From Jiella marina (GTDB lineage: Bacteria > Pseudomonadota > Alphaproteobacteria > Rhizobiales > Rhizobiaceae): a stretch of 60,013 nucleotides of DNA. The stretch is taken from positions 1 to 60,013 of the forward strand of contig NZ_JAKQZG010000018.1 of NCBI RefSeq assembly GCF_024359545.1, in the 5' to 3' direction. Shown here piece after piece: positions 8,344 to 16,040 of the stretch. Position 1 is the first letter of the stretch; each line of letters opens with the position of its first letter. Below the pieces are notes generated by a model. The model was not told the DNA's origin. It was given only the letters and a program-made list of their open reading frames with translations, and did no database searches. Position numbers and translations under genes: made by a program.

Positions 8344-9243
8344 ATGCCATCCAAACCTCAGAAATTCGATGTCCACCAGGAGATCACCAACCGCATTGCC
8401 GAGGCGATCGAAACCGCGGGCGAATTCCAGCTTCCTTGGATCAGGTCCGGCGGCGGCCTGACGCGTCCCGTCAACGTCGCATCGAAGAATACCTATAACG
8501 GCGTTAATATCCTCAGCCTCTGGATTTCTGCGATCCAATCCGAATATCCGTCCAATCTCTGGGGCACCTACCGGCAATGGCAGGAGAAGGGATGTCAGGT
8601 CCGCAAGGGCGAAAAAGGCTCCCTCGTGGTTTTCTACAAGCGCTACACGGTCGAGGCCGCAGGCGATGACGAAAACGACGATGGCGAGCGTCTTGTCGCC
8701 CGGGCCAGTTGGGTATTCAACGCCGCGCAAGTCGAGGGCTTCTCGATTGAGACGCCGGATATTCCCGAGGCAGCCGTATTCGATCCCTTGGCGCGTGCTG
8801 AAGCCTTTGCGCAGGCGACTGGAGCCGTCATCCAGGAAACCGGCGACAGCGCTTGTTATCTTCCCGGCGACGATCTGATCCGTCTACCGGAACGGCGCCG
8901 CTTCACCGGCACCGACACCATGAGTGCCGGGGAGAGCTTCTATGCCGTGCTCTGCCATGAACTGGTCCACTGGTCCGGTGCAAAGAGCCGGCTGGACCGC
9001 AATCTTGCCCCACGCTTTGGCAGCGAGGCCTACGCGATGGAGGAACTGGTGGCCGAACTTGGTTCCGCCTTCCTTTGTGCGGAACTCGGCATCACGCCAG
9101 AACCGCGCACCGATCACGCTTGCTACATCAAGACCTGGCTTGAGGTTCTGAAAAACGACAACAAAGCGATTTTCTCGGCGGCCTCCAAGGCATCCGAAGC
9201 CGCGAACTGGTTGATCGCCCACGAGGTGGAGGCGGGCGCGTGA
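8344..9243 (+). CDS. ardC: ArdC-type antirestriction protein
   Basis: This is a 299-residue, full-length protein. The N-terminal domain (about 5-130) is the ArdC ssDNA-binding fold (QLPWIRSGGG, TYNGVNILSLW, WGTYRQWQEKG, VRKGEKGS). The C-terminal domain is a zincin-like metallopeptidase with HELVH at 205-209 and a downstream acidic helix EELVAELGSAFLCAELG. ArdC proteins protect incoming single-stranded DNA from host restriction during conjugation. It fits the mobilization context and appears intact although the neighbouring tra genes are decayed. The start has the GGAG-type site AAAGGAGAACGAC upstream. Confidence 0.92.
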   Translation: MPSKPQKFDVHQEITNRIAEAIETAGEFQLPWIRSGGGLTRPVNVASKNTYNGVNILSLWISAIQSEYPSNLWGTYRQWQEKGCQVRKGEKGSLVVFYKRYTVEAAGDDENDDGERLVARASWVFNAAQVEGFSIETPDIPEAAVFDPLARAEAFAQATGAVIQETGDSACYLPGDDLIRLPERRRFTGTDTMSAGESFYAVLCHELVHWSGAKSRLDRNLAPRFGSEAYAMEELVAELGSAFLCAELGITPEPRTDHACYIKTWLEVLKNDNKAIFSAASKASEAANWLIAHEVEAGA

Positions 9244-9366
9244 GCGCCCGTCACCCCCTTTTAGAAAGTTCGTCGCGCTCGCCTTCGGCTCGCACGTCGC
9301 CCTGCCGATAGCTCGTGAGATTGAATCTCGAATTTCGGAATGGAGCGCCTGATCGGTCCCACGAAC

Positions 9367-9660
9367 TTACGGCTCCAGCAGCCGTTCCCAATCCCGACTT
9401 GCTCGGGGCAGCCGGAGCACGAACACGTCGTTTGCCCGGATTGTGTAGATGATCAGATGCGCCCGATAGGGGTGAATGCGGACCGGCGGCGTGATCTCGC
9501 GGCGCTCTCGTGCCATCTGCGGATTTTCGGCAATCAGCGATAGCGTATGCAAGAGGCCGGCCTGGTACTTTTCCGCCTGACCCTCGCCGAATTGCAGCGC
9601 GCCTTCCACGTAGATGTCGTAGAAATCCTGCTCCGCCAACGCCGAGAGCTTATAGATCAT
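9367..9660 (-). CDS. parE: ParE/RelE-family toxin
   Basis: This is a 97-residue protein of the usual family length. It begins MIYKLSALAEQDFYDIYVE and contains the REITPPVRIHPYRAHLIIYTI strand region and a C-terminal VLRLPRASRDWERLL, all typical of ParE toxins. ParE-type toxins act on gyrase, RelE-type ones on ribosome-bound mRNA; the ParD-type partner favours ParE. It overlaps the antitoxin gene by 11 bp. Such pairs stabilise mobile elements, which fits this location. Confidence 0.9.
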   Translation of the reverse strand: MIYKLSALAEQDFYDIYVEGALQFGEGQAEKYQAGLLHTLSLIAENPQMARERREITPPVRIHPYRAHLIIYTIRANDVFVLRLPRASRDWERLLEP

Positions 9661-9907
9661 TCTCGTTCTTCTGGCGGTACCGCGACCGCGCTTCGGCCAT
9701 CAATTCATCCGGACCTTTGTCGCTCTCGCCGCTGGCGATCGCCTCATCGACCATCTTCTGAAGTTGTGCGATTTGCGCGGCTCGCTCCTGATCGCGGCGG
9801 ATCAGGTCGCGGATATAGTCGCTCGTATTGCCGTAGCGGCCGGATTTCGTCTGCGCTTCGACCCAGCTCCGCATCGGATCGGGCAGGGACACGTTCATTG
9901 TTGCCAT
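9650..9907 (-). CDS. parD: ParD-family antitoxin
   Basis: This is an 85-residue protein with start ATG 9907 behind GGAGG; the ATG at 9922 lies upstream of that site. The N-terminal ribbon-helix-helix (MNVSLPDPMRSWVEAQ, then NTSDYIRDLIRRD) is typical of ParD. The charged C-terminal tail would wrap the toxin. It probably represses its own operon through the repeat at 9932-9956. It is translationally coupled to the toxin. Confidence 0.9.
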   Translation of the reverse strand: MATMNVSLPDPMRSWVEAQTKSGRYGNTSDYIRDLIRRDQERAAQIAQLQKMVDEAIASGESDKGPDELMAEARSRYRQKNENDL

Positions 9908-9931
9908 TTTCAGCACCTCCAAACCTCATTA

Positions 9932-9956
9932 TGGCACCAAATGGCAAAAATTGCCA
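9932..9956. promoter_or_regulatory. Likely ParD operator
   Basis: TGGCA at 9932 is followed by the palindrome TGGCAAAAATTGCCA at 9942-9956, some 35 bp upstream of parD. Repeated short palindromes next to the start are the usual target of ribbon-helix-helix antitoxins. Confidence 0.45.
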
Positions 9957-10035
9957 AAAAAATTCTGTGGGGGTGGTGTTGGGGCGCGGCGGCTAATGGG
10001 ATGTTGAAAGCTTCGTTTCTTGCTAATGCCCGAAC

Positions 10036-10713
10036 TCACGCAGCCATCGTTCGGCCGTCCGTGATGTCATGGACACGGCACCATTCCGGCAATGTCAGGT
10101 CCATGTCGTCACCGCTATGGCGGTTGAAGAATTGCGGATCATCAAAATACGAGCCGACATAGATGACCGGCGCCCGGAATAGCCGCTGGTAGATCACTGT
10201 GCCGGGAATTTCTTCCAGCGTGTAATTCAGCGAGCGGGCAAAGATTTTGTCCCGGTCAGGGGTGAAACCCTGCGCTTCCTGGCGGGTCGCGGCCCGCTCG
10301 GTGTAGTCGGAGCAGATGCCATCAATGTAGGCTTTGACGGCCGGGTTGCCCTGATAGAGTCCGCGAACCCGACGCTCGATCCTGTCGAACTCCGGCGTTT
10401 TGAGATCGTTCCAGACCGTGACGGCCACATGATCGAAGGCGGCATCGAGGATCGGGCGACTCTTGCGCAGCCAGCGCGCTGCACTCGCCCGGCAGGTCTC
10501 GACTGCCTCGTCCCAGAGGGGATCGTCTCGGAGCGCGAAATTATGTGCATCGAGCGTATCGCAGAGGATCAGCCGCACCGAGCGAAACCGGCTTGCCGTT
10601 GCCTGAACCAGTTCCTTGAAAGCCCGCCCATGCATGGCGTCGATACAGCCGCAGATCGGCATGATGCAGCGATCCGTGCCGGTGAGATGGGCGGGGACAT
10701 CAATCCGAAACAT
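10036..10713 (-). CDS. tRNA-dependent cyclodipeptide synthase-like protein
   Basis: This is a 225-residue protein, the family's usual size. Start ATG 10713 follows a GGGAGGTGG site; the ORF extends upstream without a good start. The segment SLNYTLEEIP (161-170) matches the AlbC-type motif holding the catalytic Tyr and Glu (Tyr164, Glu168), and VIYVG (Tyr185) matches the later Tyr. CDPSs use aminoacyl-tRNAs to make cyclic dipeptides through a Ser nucleophile in a GxS motif near the N-terminus. Here that region reads PICGCID, with Cys21 where Ser is expected. It is coupled to an XRE gene. Family assignment is fairly good; the activity is uncertain. Confidence 0.65.
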   Translation of the reverse strand: MFRIDVPAHLTGTDRCIMPICGCIDAMHGRAFKELVQATASRFRSVRLILCDTLDAHNFALRDDPLWDEAVETCRASAARWLRKSRPILDAAFDHVAVTVWNDLKTPEFDRIERRVRGLYQGNPAVKAYIDGICSDYTERAATRQEAQGFTPDRDKIFARSLNYTLEEIPGTVIYQRLFRAPVIYVGSYFDDPQFFNRHSGDDMDLTLPEWCRVHDITDGRTMAA

Positions 10714-11326
10714 CGCCACCTCCCACCATCTGGCCATTTCGCCACCAGTACTCGAACTGGCGGCGCATGACCTTGGCATGTACCGCCGACTTCATTACGA
10801 CGAAGTTGTTCCCGGCCGTGCCGGGCACATGCTGCATCGTCTTGTCGCCGTAGATCACGCAGATTTCCGAGCCGGAGAAGTAATCCTCCGGTATCCAGCG
10901 ATAATCGGCGAGATCGCCGGCAATGACCGTATTTCCCGCGCAGATCGTCGAACGGAACCTGTAACCGGCTTTCCGCATGTCCTGCAGCTTCTGCGATACG
11001 GCTGCGCTCGATCGCCGGTCGTCGGCGCAGTGGAACAGGACTTCCCCACCGGGCGGCACGGTGTGCTCCACATCGGCGAGGACCTCAAGATAGTCGTCAT
11101 AAGTGGTGAGGACGAAGTCGCGTTTTTCGACGCCGCTCGGCGTGATGAAGATGCCCTGTTCACTGAAACAAGTCTCGATCCGGCGCAACGTCCGTGCATC
11201 CGGCTCGCCGCGTTCGGCTTCGAGATTGGCCACGGTGGACTTCGCGAGTCCAGCTTTCTCAGCCAGTTCAGCTTGGCTCCAGTCAAGAAAACCACGCGCG
11301 GCTCTGATCTTTTCTGCGTTTAACAT
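10700..11326 (-). CDS. XRE regulator with PLD-like C-terminal domain
   Basis: This is a 208-residue protein. An N-terminal Cro/C1 HTH lies at about 4-58 (FLDWSQAELAEKAGLAKSTVANLEAE). The C-terminal 140 residues (VPPGGEVLFHCADD, ADYRWIPEDYF, MKSAVHAKVMRRQFEYWWRNG) look like a catalytically degenerate phospholipase D-like ligand domain, a judgement from pattern only. It overlaps the CDPS-like gene by 14 bp, so it probably regulates it. A good promoter and a palindrome lie upstream at 11366-11413. Confidence 0.75.
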   Translation of the reverse strand: MLNAEKIRAARGFLDWSQAELAEKAGLAKSTVANLEAERGEPDARTLRRIETCFSEQGIFITPSGVEKRDFVLTTYDDYLEVLADVEHTVPPGGEVLFHCADDRRSSAAVSQKLQDMRKAGYRFRSTICAGNTVIAGDLADYRWIPEDYFSGSEICVIYGDKTMQHVPGTAGNNFVVMKSAVHAKVMRRQFEYWWRNGQMVGGGDVSD

Positions 11327-11365
11327 CGTCTAAAATATCAATCTGTAAATCAAAATCTGCTTTAT

Positions 11366-11413
11366 ATTATCAAAGAAATCATAGAAATTGTCAATGTTAA
11401 TCCAATTTTAACA
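11366..11413 (-). promoter_or_regulatory. Promoter and palindromic operator of the XRE-CDPS pair
   Basis: On the minus strand TTGACA (11389-11394) is followed after 17 bp by GATAAT (11366-11371), a near-consensus sigma-70 promoter 40 bp upstream of the XRE start. Just upstream of the -35 box is the inverted repeat TGTTAA-n7-TTAACA (11395-11413), a plausible autoregulatory site. Confidence 0.6.
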
Positions 11414-11472
11414 TAATACATCTAAAACGGACCCATTCTGGTTCAATAATTTCGCTATGTATGAGGTTTGCT

Positions 11473-11892
11473 ATGAAGATTTTGAAGGAAACGTTTTTCG
11501 AGCGCCTGCGCAACCGCCTGCCGGCCAACGACGCCCGCCGAGCCATCAAGGCTTTCCGTCGGGCCAAGCACCGGCTCGACATCGATTACATGACCGTCAA
11601 AGAGCTGTCGGAACTGCGCGAACGCTACCGCACCTCGGCAATGCTCGCGTGCCGGGCCGTGAAAGAGTGGGAGGTGCGCCATGCGGTTCGCCGCATGCAG
11701 GACGTCTACCGGGATCGCGAACGTCAGATCCTTTATGCCCAAGCCCGCGAGGCCGTCTCCATCTATCGCGATATCAAGCAGGACTATGTCGACTTTTACG
11801 AGATCGCGATGCATCAGGTCGGCGTGCCGGGTCGTGGGCAGCCATCGAAAGGCGTGTGGTACCCGCCGCAATGCGACCGGAATGGCCTTTGA
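11473..11892 (+). CDS. Hypothetical protein, basic and helical
   Basis: This is a 139-residue protein from ATG 11473; an in-frame ATG at 11461 is possible. It is Arg-rich and almost entirely helical, with repeated RxxxR spacing (RERYRTSAMLACRAVKEWEVRHAVRRMQ), so a coiled-coil or nucleic-acid-binding role is plausible. It is not recognised. It is convergent with the relaxase gene and divergent from the XRE-CDPS pair, whose AT-rich gap it shares. Confidence 0.6.
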   Translation: MKILKETFFERLRNRLPANDARRAIKAFRRAKHRLDIDYMTVKELSELRERYRTSAMLACRAVKEWEVRHAVRRMQDVYRDRERQILYAQAREAVSIYRDIKQDYVDFYEIAMHQVGVPGRGQPSKGVWYPPQCDRNGL

Positions 11893-11926
11893 AACGTCTG
11901 CGCAAGCCAAGCTGTGGTTCAACCGC

Positions 11927-13207
11927 CTACAGGCTTGGGCCTGATCGCTTCCGTCGTCTCTGAATTTCGGAGGCATGGACGCCCTTGGCCTCATCCGACT
12001 GAAAGGACCTGTATCGTGTGAGGTTACGGCGCAGGTCGGCAAGCTTCGTCGCCTGCACGTCCCGGAGTTCCTTAATACGTCTTTGGAGGATTGCGCGCTT
12101 CTCCCTTTGGCGGTCGATCAGAGCCTGGCGTTCGGCCTCGTGCCGGACTGCCGAGGTTTGAGCTTCAGCTTCCGCTTGACGCCGCAAATCCTGAAAGCGT
12201 CCGATTATTCTGTGCCATAGCCCTTTCAGGCCCTTCGGCAGCCGGGCGGCCCTTGTCTGGGCTTCCTCCTGTCGTTCTCGTTCGAGCCGATCTTCCAGCA
12301 TCTTTCGCGCCGCGCGGTGCGCTTCGGTCATTTGATCGCGTGCAGCGTAGAGCGGTGCCGCCTTCCGCGCGAAGCCTTGGCGTGCGGTCTCGACGTGAGC
12401 ACGCAAGGCCGGGGTCATCGCGTTGCTGATGACCTTCTTCGTAGCCGCGACGCCACGGAATCCTTCCGCCGATCCCAACCGTACGCGAACGGCCTTCGTC
12501 TTCTCGTTCAGAAGGCGCGGGAGAGCATGAATGTCGCCGTCATGCGTCAGAACCACGAAGTCACGCCGGTCGCCCTTGGCGAGGTAAAGGCCACGCTCTT
12601 CGAGCGCATGCGAAAACGCCTTGATCCCATCCGATCGCTGCCAGCAGGATTGTACCTGCGCCTTCAGCCAGCGCGGATCGAGACCGGTTCGCTTGGATTG
12701 CTGCCATTCTGCCAGGGTGAAATTGGTCGGATTCCGAGCATTGGCATTCTCGATCCCGGCCGGCATCTCCCACCCGTGCGTCAGATAGAGGTCCCGTGCG
12801 ACCCCCATCAGCCGCGTCTTGAAGAAGGGGAGGTGCCGGGCGGTCATGCTTTCGGCGTCGATGCGGCTCCACACACAGTGCGCATGTCGCCGGCCTTCTT
12901 TTTCATGGAAGATGACGGCGCGCGGCTGCCCCTCCAGGCCCAGCCGTGTTTCGATCGTATCAATCGCATCGATGAAGTCCGAAACGGGCAAGCGTGCTTC
13001 GGCTGGTGGATTGAGGCTCAGCGAAAAGAGATACTGGCGGCAACGCGTGCCGCGGGAGATGGCTTCTGCTTCCTTGAACGCGTCGCGCAATGTCTCGCCG
13101 GCAAACCCGCGCATCTCATGGACGGCGACATGTTCGTTGTCGTCGGTCCGCATAAGATGGGTAGCGAGGTTGCCCCCGCTACCGCGTTGTGAGCCTTTGA
13201 GTATCAT
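11927..13207 (-). CDS. MobA/VirD2-family relaxase
   Basis: This is a 426-residue protein. The relaxase domain occupies about 1-260: MILKGSQRGSGGNLATHLM carries the N-terminal motif, and the metal-binding histidine triad is seen at H101 with HAH at 108-110. The C-terminal 160 residues are a charged, Arg/Glu/Gln-rich coiled coil. Relaxases nick oriT and pilot the single strand into the recipient. It overlaps mobC (ATGA, 13204-13207), a standard mobC-mobA arrangement. With no intact coupling protein or secretion genes visible, the element would need a helper. Confidence 0.9.
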   Translation of the reverse strand: MILKGSQRGSGGNLATHLMRTDDNEHVAVHEMRGFAGETLRDAFKEAEAISRGTRCRQYLFSLSLNPPAEARLPVSDFIDAIDTIETRLGLEGQPRAVIFHEKEGRRHAHCVWSRIDAESMTARHLPFFKTRLMGVARDLYLTHGWEMPAGIENANARNPTNFTLAEWQQSKRTGLDPRWLKAQVQSCWQRSDGIKAFSHALEERGLYLAKGDRRDFVVLTHDGDIHALPRLLNEKTKAVRVRLGSAEGFRGVAATKKVISNAMTPALRAHVETARQGFARKAAPLYAARDQMTEAHRAARKMLEDRLERERQEEAQTRAARLPKGLKGLWHRIIGRFQDLRRQAEAEAQTSAVRHEAERQALIDRQREKRAILQRRIKELRDVQATKLADLRRNLTRYRSFQSDEAKGVHASEIQRRRKRSGPSL

Positions 13208-13659
13208 GCTCGGCTTCCGGTTTTGAGGCCGAGAGCCGTAATCAGGTGGGCCCTAATCTGTCCGACGTGATCGACGGCTTGCCGCAAGCCGGCTTCGAGG
13301 TCTGGCGTCACGGGCAAGGCGCCGATCCGTGCGGCGCTGGCCAATTCCTTCAGGCTCGCAGAGAGGTCCGAGCGCCCGAGCAGCGCGAGCGCCTTTGCCA
13401 AGGCTTGTCCATCGTCGACGAGGCGACCGCGGCGCCGTCTGGCTGGCGCGCGCAGATCGAGCGCTTTGGTCTTGATGTAGGTCCCTAACGGCAGACCCTC
13501 AGCCGCCGCATGTTGCTCTAGGCGCTGCCGCTCGGATGCCGTCAGGCGGAGCGAAAACGGTGCAAGACGTCTTTTGTGTTGCCGTTTCTTCGCTGGCGCG
13601 CCTGACTTATCGAAAATTTCTCTGAGTGTTTCCCGACCATTCTGTGCATTTACGGACAT
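13204..13659 (-). CDS. mobC: MobC-type relaxosome accessory protein
   Basis: This is a 151-residue basic protein. It has a ribbon-helix-helix-type segment (PFSLRLTASERQRLEQHAAAEGLPLGTYIKTKAL) and a C-terminal helical part (LEAGLRQAVDHVGQIRAHLITAL) typical of MobC. It would bind oriT and help the relaxase. The fragment at 7874-8068 shares the SxRL(T/S)xxER motif, so two copies of this family once existed here. It is translationally coupled to the relaxase. Confidence 0.88.
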   Translation of the reverse strand: MSVNAQNGRETLREIFDKSGAPAKKRQHKRRLAPFSLRLTASERQRLEQHAAAEGLPLGTYIKTKALDLRAPARRRRGRLVDDGQALAKALALLGRSDLSASLKELASAARIGALPVTPDLEAGLRQAVDHVGQIRAHLITALGLKTGSRA

Positions 13660-13702
13660 GGCGGCCTCGGGCCGCGGTCGAAATTCTCGTGCTTCAGAAC
13701 GC

Positions 13703-13739
13703 TATTCCAGTCGGCCAAAACGTCGAACAATTCGTTCGA
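13703..13739. other. oriT-like site upstream of mobC
   Basis: TATTCCA at 13703-13709 is followed at 20-bp spacing by TCGAAC-n5-GTTCGA (13723-13739). It lies about 45 bp upstream of mobC on the minus strand, the normal place for oriT. The layout repeats that at 8112-8150, which supports a conserved recognition element. Confidence 0.55.
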
Positions 13740-13797
13740 ATGCGACCAGTCGCTGCGCGCCATACCTTTGAATATTCGACCCGGAGAGGACGCGACC

Positions 13798-13843
13798 GGT
13801 AGCGGAGGAGGGACTTGAACCCCCGACACGCGGATTATGATTC
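13798..13843. other. Attachment-site copy: 46-bp tRNA-Met 3' fragment
   Basis: These 46 bp are identical to 42217-42262 and in the same orientation. They comprise the 3' half of the elongator tRNA-Met gene, from the anticodon loop to the second base of CCA. The sequence diverges immediately on both sides. Here the fragment has no 5' half, so it is not a gene but the displaced end left by site-specific integration. It is the distal att site of the 28.4-kb element and possibly shared with the mobilizable element to its left. Confidence 0.9.
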
Positions 13844-13860
13844 TTCAACGAAACGTTGAA
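13844..13860. repeat. Inverted repeat adjoining the att core
   Basis: A perfect 7-bp inverted repeat, TTCAACG-AAA-CGTTGAA, abuts the att core on the integrase side. Core-flanking dyads are where tyrosine integrases bind, so this may be a core- or arm-type site. Confidence 0.4.
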
Positions 13861-13925
13861 ATCATTGATCTTCCGCAGGCCATGTCGCGTCCTTGTCGCT
13901 GATACTCAGCCATGGAAAACGCATG

Positions 13926-15116
13926 TCAGGCCAAAAGCAGCCTCTCGGCGGCTGCCAGAGCTTCGGCTTCGTCGGCGGCGGGAAAGAGATGGCCGTAGGT
14001 GTCAAAGGTCATCTGAATCGACGAGTGGCCCATGCGGGTCTGAACGGCTTTCGGCGAGAGTTCGAGACCGCCGTCGGCTTTCGCGTTGATGCACCATGAG
14101 GCGTACCAATGCCGAAGGGCATGCATGCCGGTGTAGCGGGCAGCGAGGATGGGTTTGCCCTCGTCATCACGCTTGCGGGTCTCGATTGTCACGCCGGCCT
14201 TGATTATAGTCGGATGAAGGCCTCGGTTGATGATGTTGCCCAGGCTCTCAACGTTGCCGGCGGAATTCGGAAAGACGAGATCAAGGCGGCTCGGTGGACA
14301 AGCAAGCTTCCATTCCCGCAAAGTGTTCACGACGAGGGGCGTCAGTGGGATCGATCGATGCCCTGCCTCGCTCTTCGGAGCGCCGATCGCGTTGAACCGA
14401 TCGGCGCGCTGGCGAACATGCACCGCGGCCTTGTCGAGATCCACGTCTCGCCAGGGCAGGCCGCGCAGTTCGCTTGCCCGCATGCCGGTGAAGATCGCCG
14501 TGATCAGCAATGGCCGAAATCTGCCCTCTGCGGCCTCCAGGATCGCGCGGACCTCTTCACGCGTCGGAATGTCGACGCCGTATTGCAGGCGCTTCCTCTG
14601 GCGTTTCTCGGAGGATTTCGAGCCGCGCCGCTTCGACATTTCGGAGACGACGTTCCTAACGACGAGGCCCCTCTCCTGCGCATCCGAGAGGATCGACCCA
14701 AGCGAGACCGTCACGCGCTTGACCATGGCCGGCGAGCGGCCATTCTCGCGAAGCGCCTCCTGAAAGGCGCGCACTGCCGGCACGGTGAGCTTGTTCAGCT
14801 TGGTGGCCCCGAGGAAGGGCTCGATATGGATCTGGACATGCTGGCGGTATTGGTCCGTCGTCGAGCGCTCCAGCCCGGCGGCGTCACAGCTCTTCAGCCA
14901 TAGCGTTGCGGCCTCGCGCACGGTGACCGTTTGAGAATCGGCGACGTGGACGCCTTCGCGAACCTCGACGCTCGCCGTCGCGGCGAAGGCGTCCGCTTCC
15001 TTCTTCCGGGCGAAGGTCTTCAGCCGGCGCTTACCGGCCATGTCGGTGTAGTCGACCACCCATGCGGTCTTCTCAGCGCCCTTCGGCGTGGTCCAGGTGC
15101 GGCGACGGACGGACAT
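13926..15116 (-). CDS. int: Tyrosine recombinase/integrase
   Basis: This is a 396-residue protein. The N-terminal arm-binding and SAM-like core-binding domains (about 1-175) are followed by the catalytic domain with the TGMRASELRGLPW Arg box, HALRHWYASW (HxxR) and GHSSIQMTFDTYGH with the nucleophilic Tyr. It lies 82 bp from the att repeat and reads toward it, so it is the integrase of the tRNA-Met element. Its start overlaps the stop of the Arc-like gene (both at 15116), linking its expression to that regulator. Confidence 0.95.
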   Translation of the reverse strand: MSVRRRTWTTPKGAEKTAWVVDYTDMAGKRRLKTFARKKEADAFAATASVEVREGVHVADSQTVTVREAATLWLKSCDAAGLERSTTDQYRQHVQIHIEPFLGATKLNKLTVPAVRAFQEALRENGRSPAMVKRVTVSLGSILSDAQERGLVVRNVVSEMSKRRGSKSSEKRQRKRLQYGVDIPTREEVRAILEAAEGRFRPLLITAIFTGMRASELRGLPWRDVDLDKAAVHVRQRADRFNAIGAPKSEAGHRSIPLTPLVVNTLREWKLACPPSRLDLVFPNSAGNVESLGNIINRGLHPTIIKAGVTIETRKRDDEGKPILAARYTGMHALRHWYASWCINAKADGGLELSPKAVQTRMGHSSIQMTFDTYGHLFPAADEAEALAAAERLLLA

Positions 15117-15523
15117 TATTCGTCCTCTGAATGCTTTTTGGGGAACGGGTCTTCACGCGCAATGCGCAGCAATAGATTTAGGTCTCTGTCGTTGCCTGAT
15201 GCCGCCTCGCTTAGTGCTCTGCCGATTGTTACAGCGCTTTTCGTCACAGATTTGAGCTCTCTCTCGATCCTCGTCATATTGGATTTCGTTTCTCTCAGTT
15301 CCTCGGCAAGGCTTAAAAACGCTGCGGTTTGCTCGCTGAGCATGCGATCTTGCCGCTCAATCTGCTCCGACGCGTCGTCGATGAACGACCCCTCAAGGCG
15401 CGCTATGATCTCCGCATTCATTGAACGATTGTTCACGTCGGCGGCAGCTTTAATGCGGTCGCGCATGCCGTCGGGCAAGCGGAGCACGTATTTATCCTGC
15501 GGCTGAGCGGGCTTCTTAGACAT
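15116..15523 (-). CDS. Arc-family DNA-binding regulator
   Basis: This is a 135-residue protein. The N-terminal ribbon-helix-helix (DKYVLRLPDGMRDRIKAAA, NNRSMNAEIIARLE) is that of phage Arc-type proteins. The rest is a helical, probably coiled-coil, extension. Start ATG 15523 lacks a clear ribosome-binding site; a GTG at 15556 is possible. It is upstream of and coupled to the integrase gene and divergent from an AlpA-like gene. Three TGGCTAnnAGCCA palindromes lie in between and are probably its operators, so it likely controls integration and excision. Confidence 0.82.
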   Translation of the reverse strand: MSKKPAQPQDKYVLRLPDGMRDRIKAAADVNNRSMNAEIIARLEGSFIDDASEQIERQDRMLSEQTAAFLSLAEELRETKSNMTRIERELKSVTKSAVTIGRALSEAASGNDRDLNLLLRIAREDPFPKKHSEDE

Positions 15524-15525
15524 AG

Positions 15526-15598
15526 TGGCTATCAGCCATACTTTAGCGATTGACACAACTAATGGCTATGAGCCATCATACATAATGGCTACCAGCCA
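15526..15598. promoter_or_regulatory. Three palindromic operators between divergent control genes
   Basis: TGGCTATCAGCCA (15526-15538), TGGCTATGAGCCA (15563-15575) and TGGCTACCAGCCA (15586-15598) share 5-bp arms TGGCT/AGCCA around a 3-bp centre. The start-to-start distances are 37 and 23 bp. The first sits 2 bp from the Arc-like start codon. A TTGACA lies at 15550-15555 on the plus strand. The arrangement suggests a switch region bound by the Arc-like or AlpA-like protein. Confidence 0.75.
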
Positions 15599-15621
15599 TC
15601 AATGAACGAAAGGTAAACAGA

Positions 15622-15813
15622 GTGACGGACGACGATGAAGGGAAACTCGATCTGGTTTGGGGAGTAGAAGCCATCGCTAAACTGATCGGCCGCACCCATG
15701 CCGCGACCTACCACATGTGCGCCAATGGGGAGCTTCCGGCTCGGCGGATCGGCCGCCGCTGGGTCGCTAAACGCGAGGCTCTGGAGCGGTTCTTCGAGGA
15801 TACGGCGGCGTGA
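15622..15813 (+). CDS. AlpA/excisionase-like HTH protein
   Basis: This is a 63-residue protein from GTG 15622. It is a single winged-helix unit: LVWGVEAIAKLIGRTHAATYHMCANGELPARRIGRRWVAKREAL holds the helix-turn-helix and the RRIGRRWV wing of AlpA/Xis-type proteins. Such small proteins direct excision or activate the integrase gene. It is divergent from the Arc-like regulator across the three operators, as expected for a recombination directionality factor. Confidence 0.75.
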   Translation: MTDDDEGKLDLVWGVEAIAKLIGRTHAATYHMCANGELPARRIGRRWVAKREALERFFEDTAA

Positions 15814-16040
15814 ACGCGAACGGACGGCTCGGCAACAAAAACCGTTAGGTTTGCCACTCACGCTAATCTGGCGGCGATGGTATTCAAGCCAACCGGGACA
15901 GGCCCGATCTAAAGCGCCTCCTACCAACGAAAAGCGAGGCGAGGACATGGTTGCCATTCGCCTTCCTACCTGACCCTCTTCAAGACGAAGACCGCAGTTC
16001 AGGCCGATAGACAAACCGAACTTATCCGAAGGAGGGCAAG

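Noticed and set aside
13798-13843. A second tRNA-Met gene
   Set aside because: Only the 3' half is present; the 5' half and acceptor pairing are missing, so it is an att remnant.
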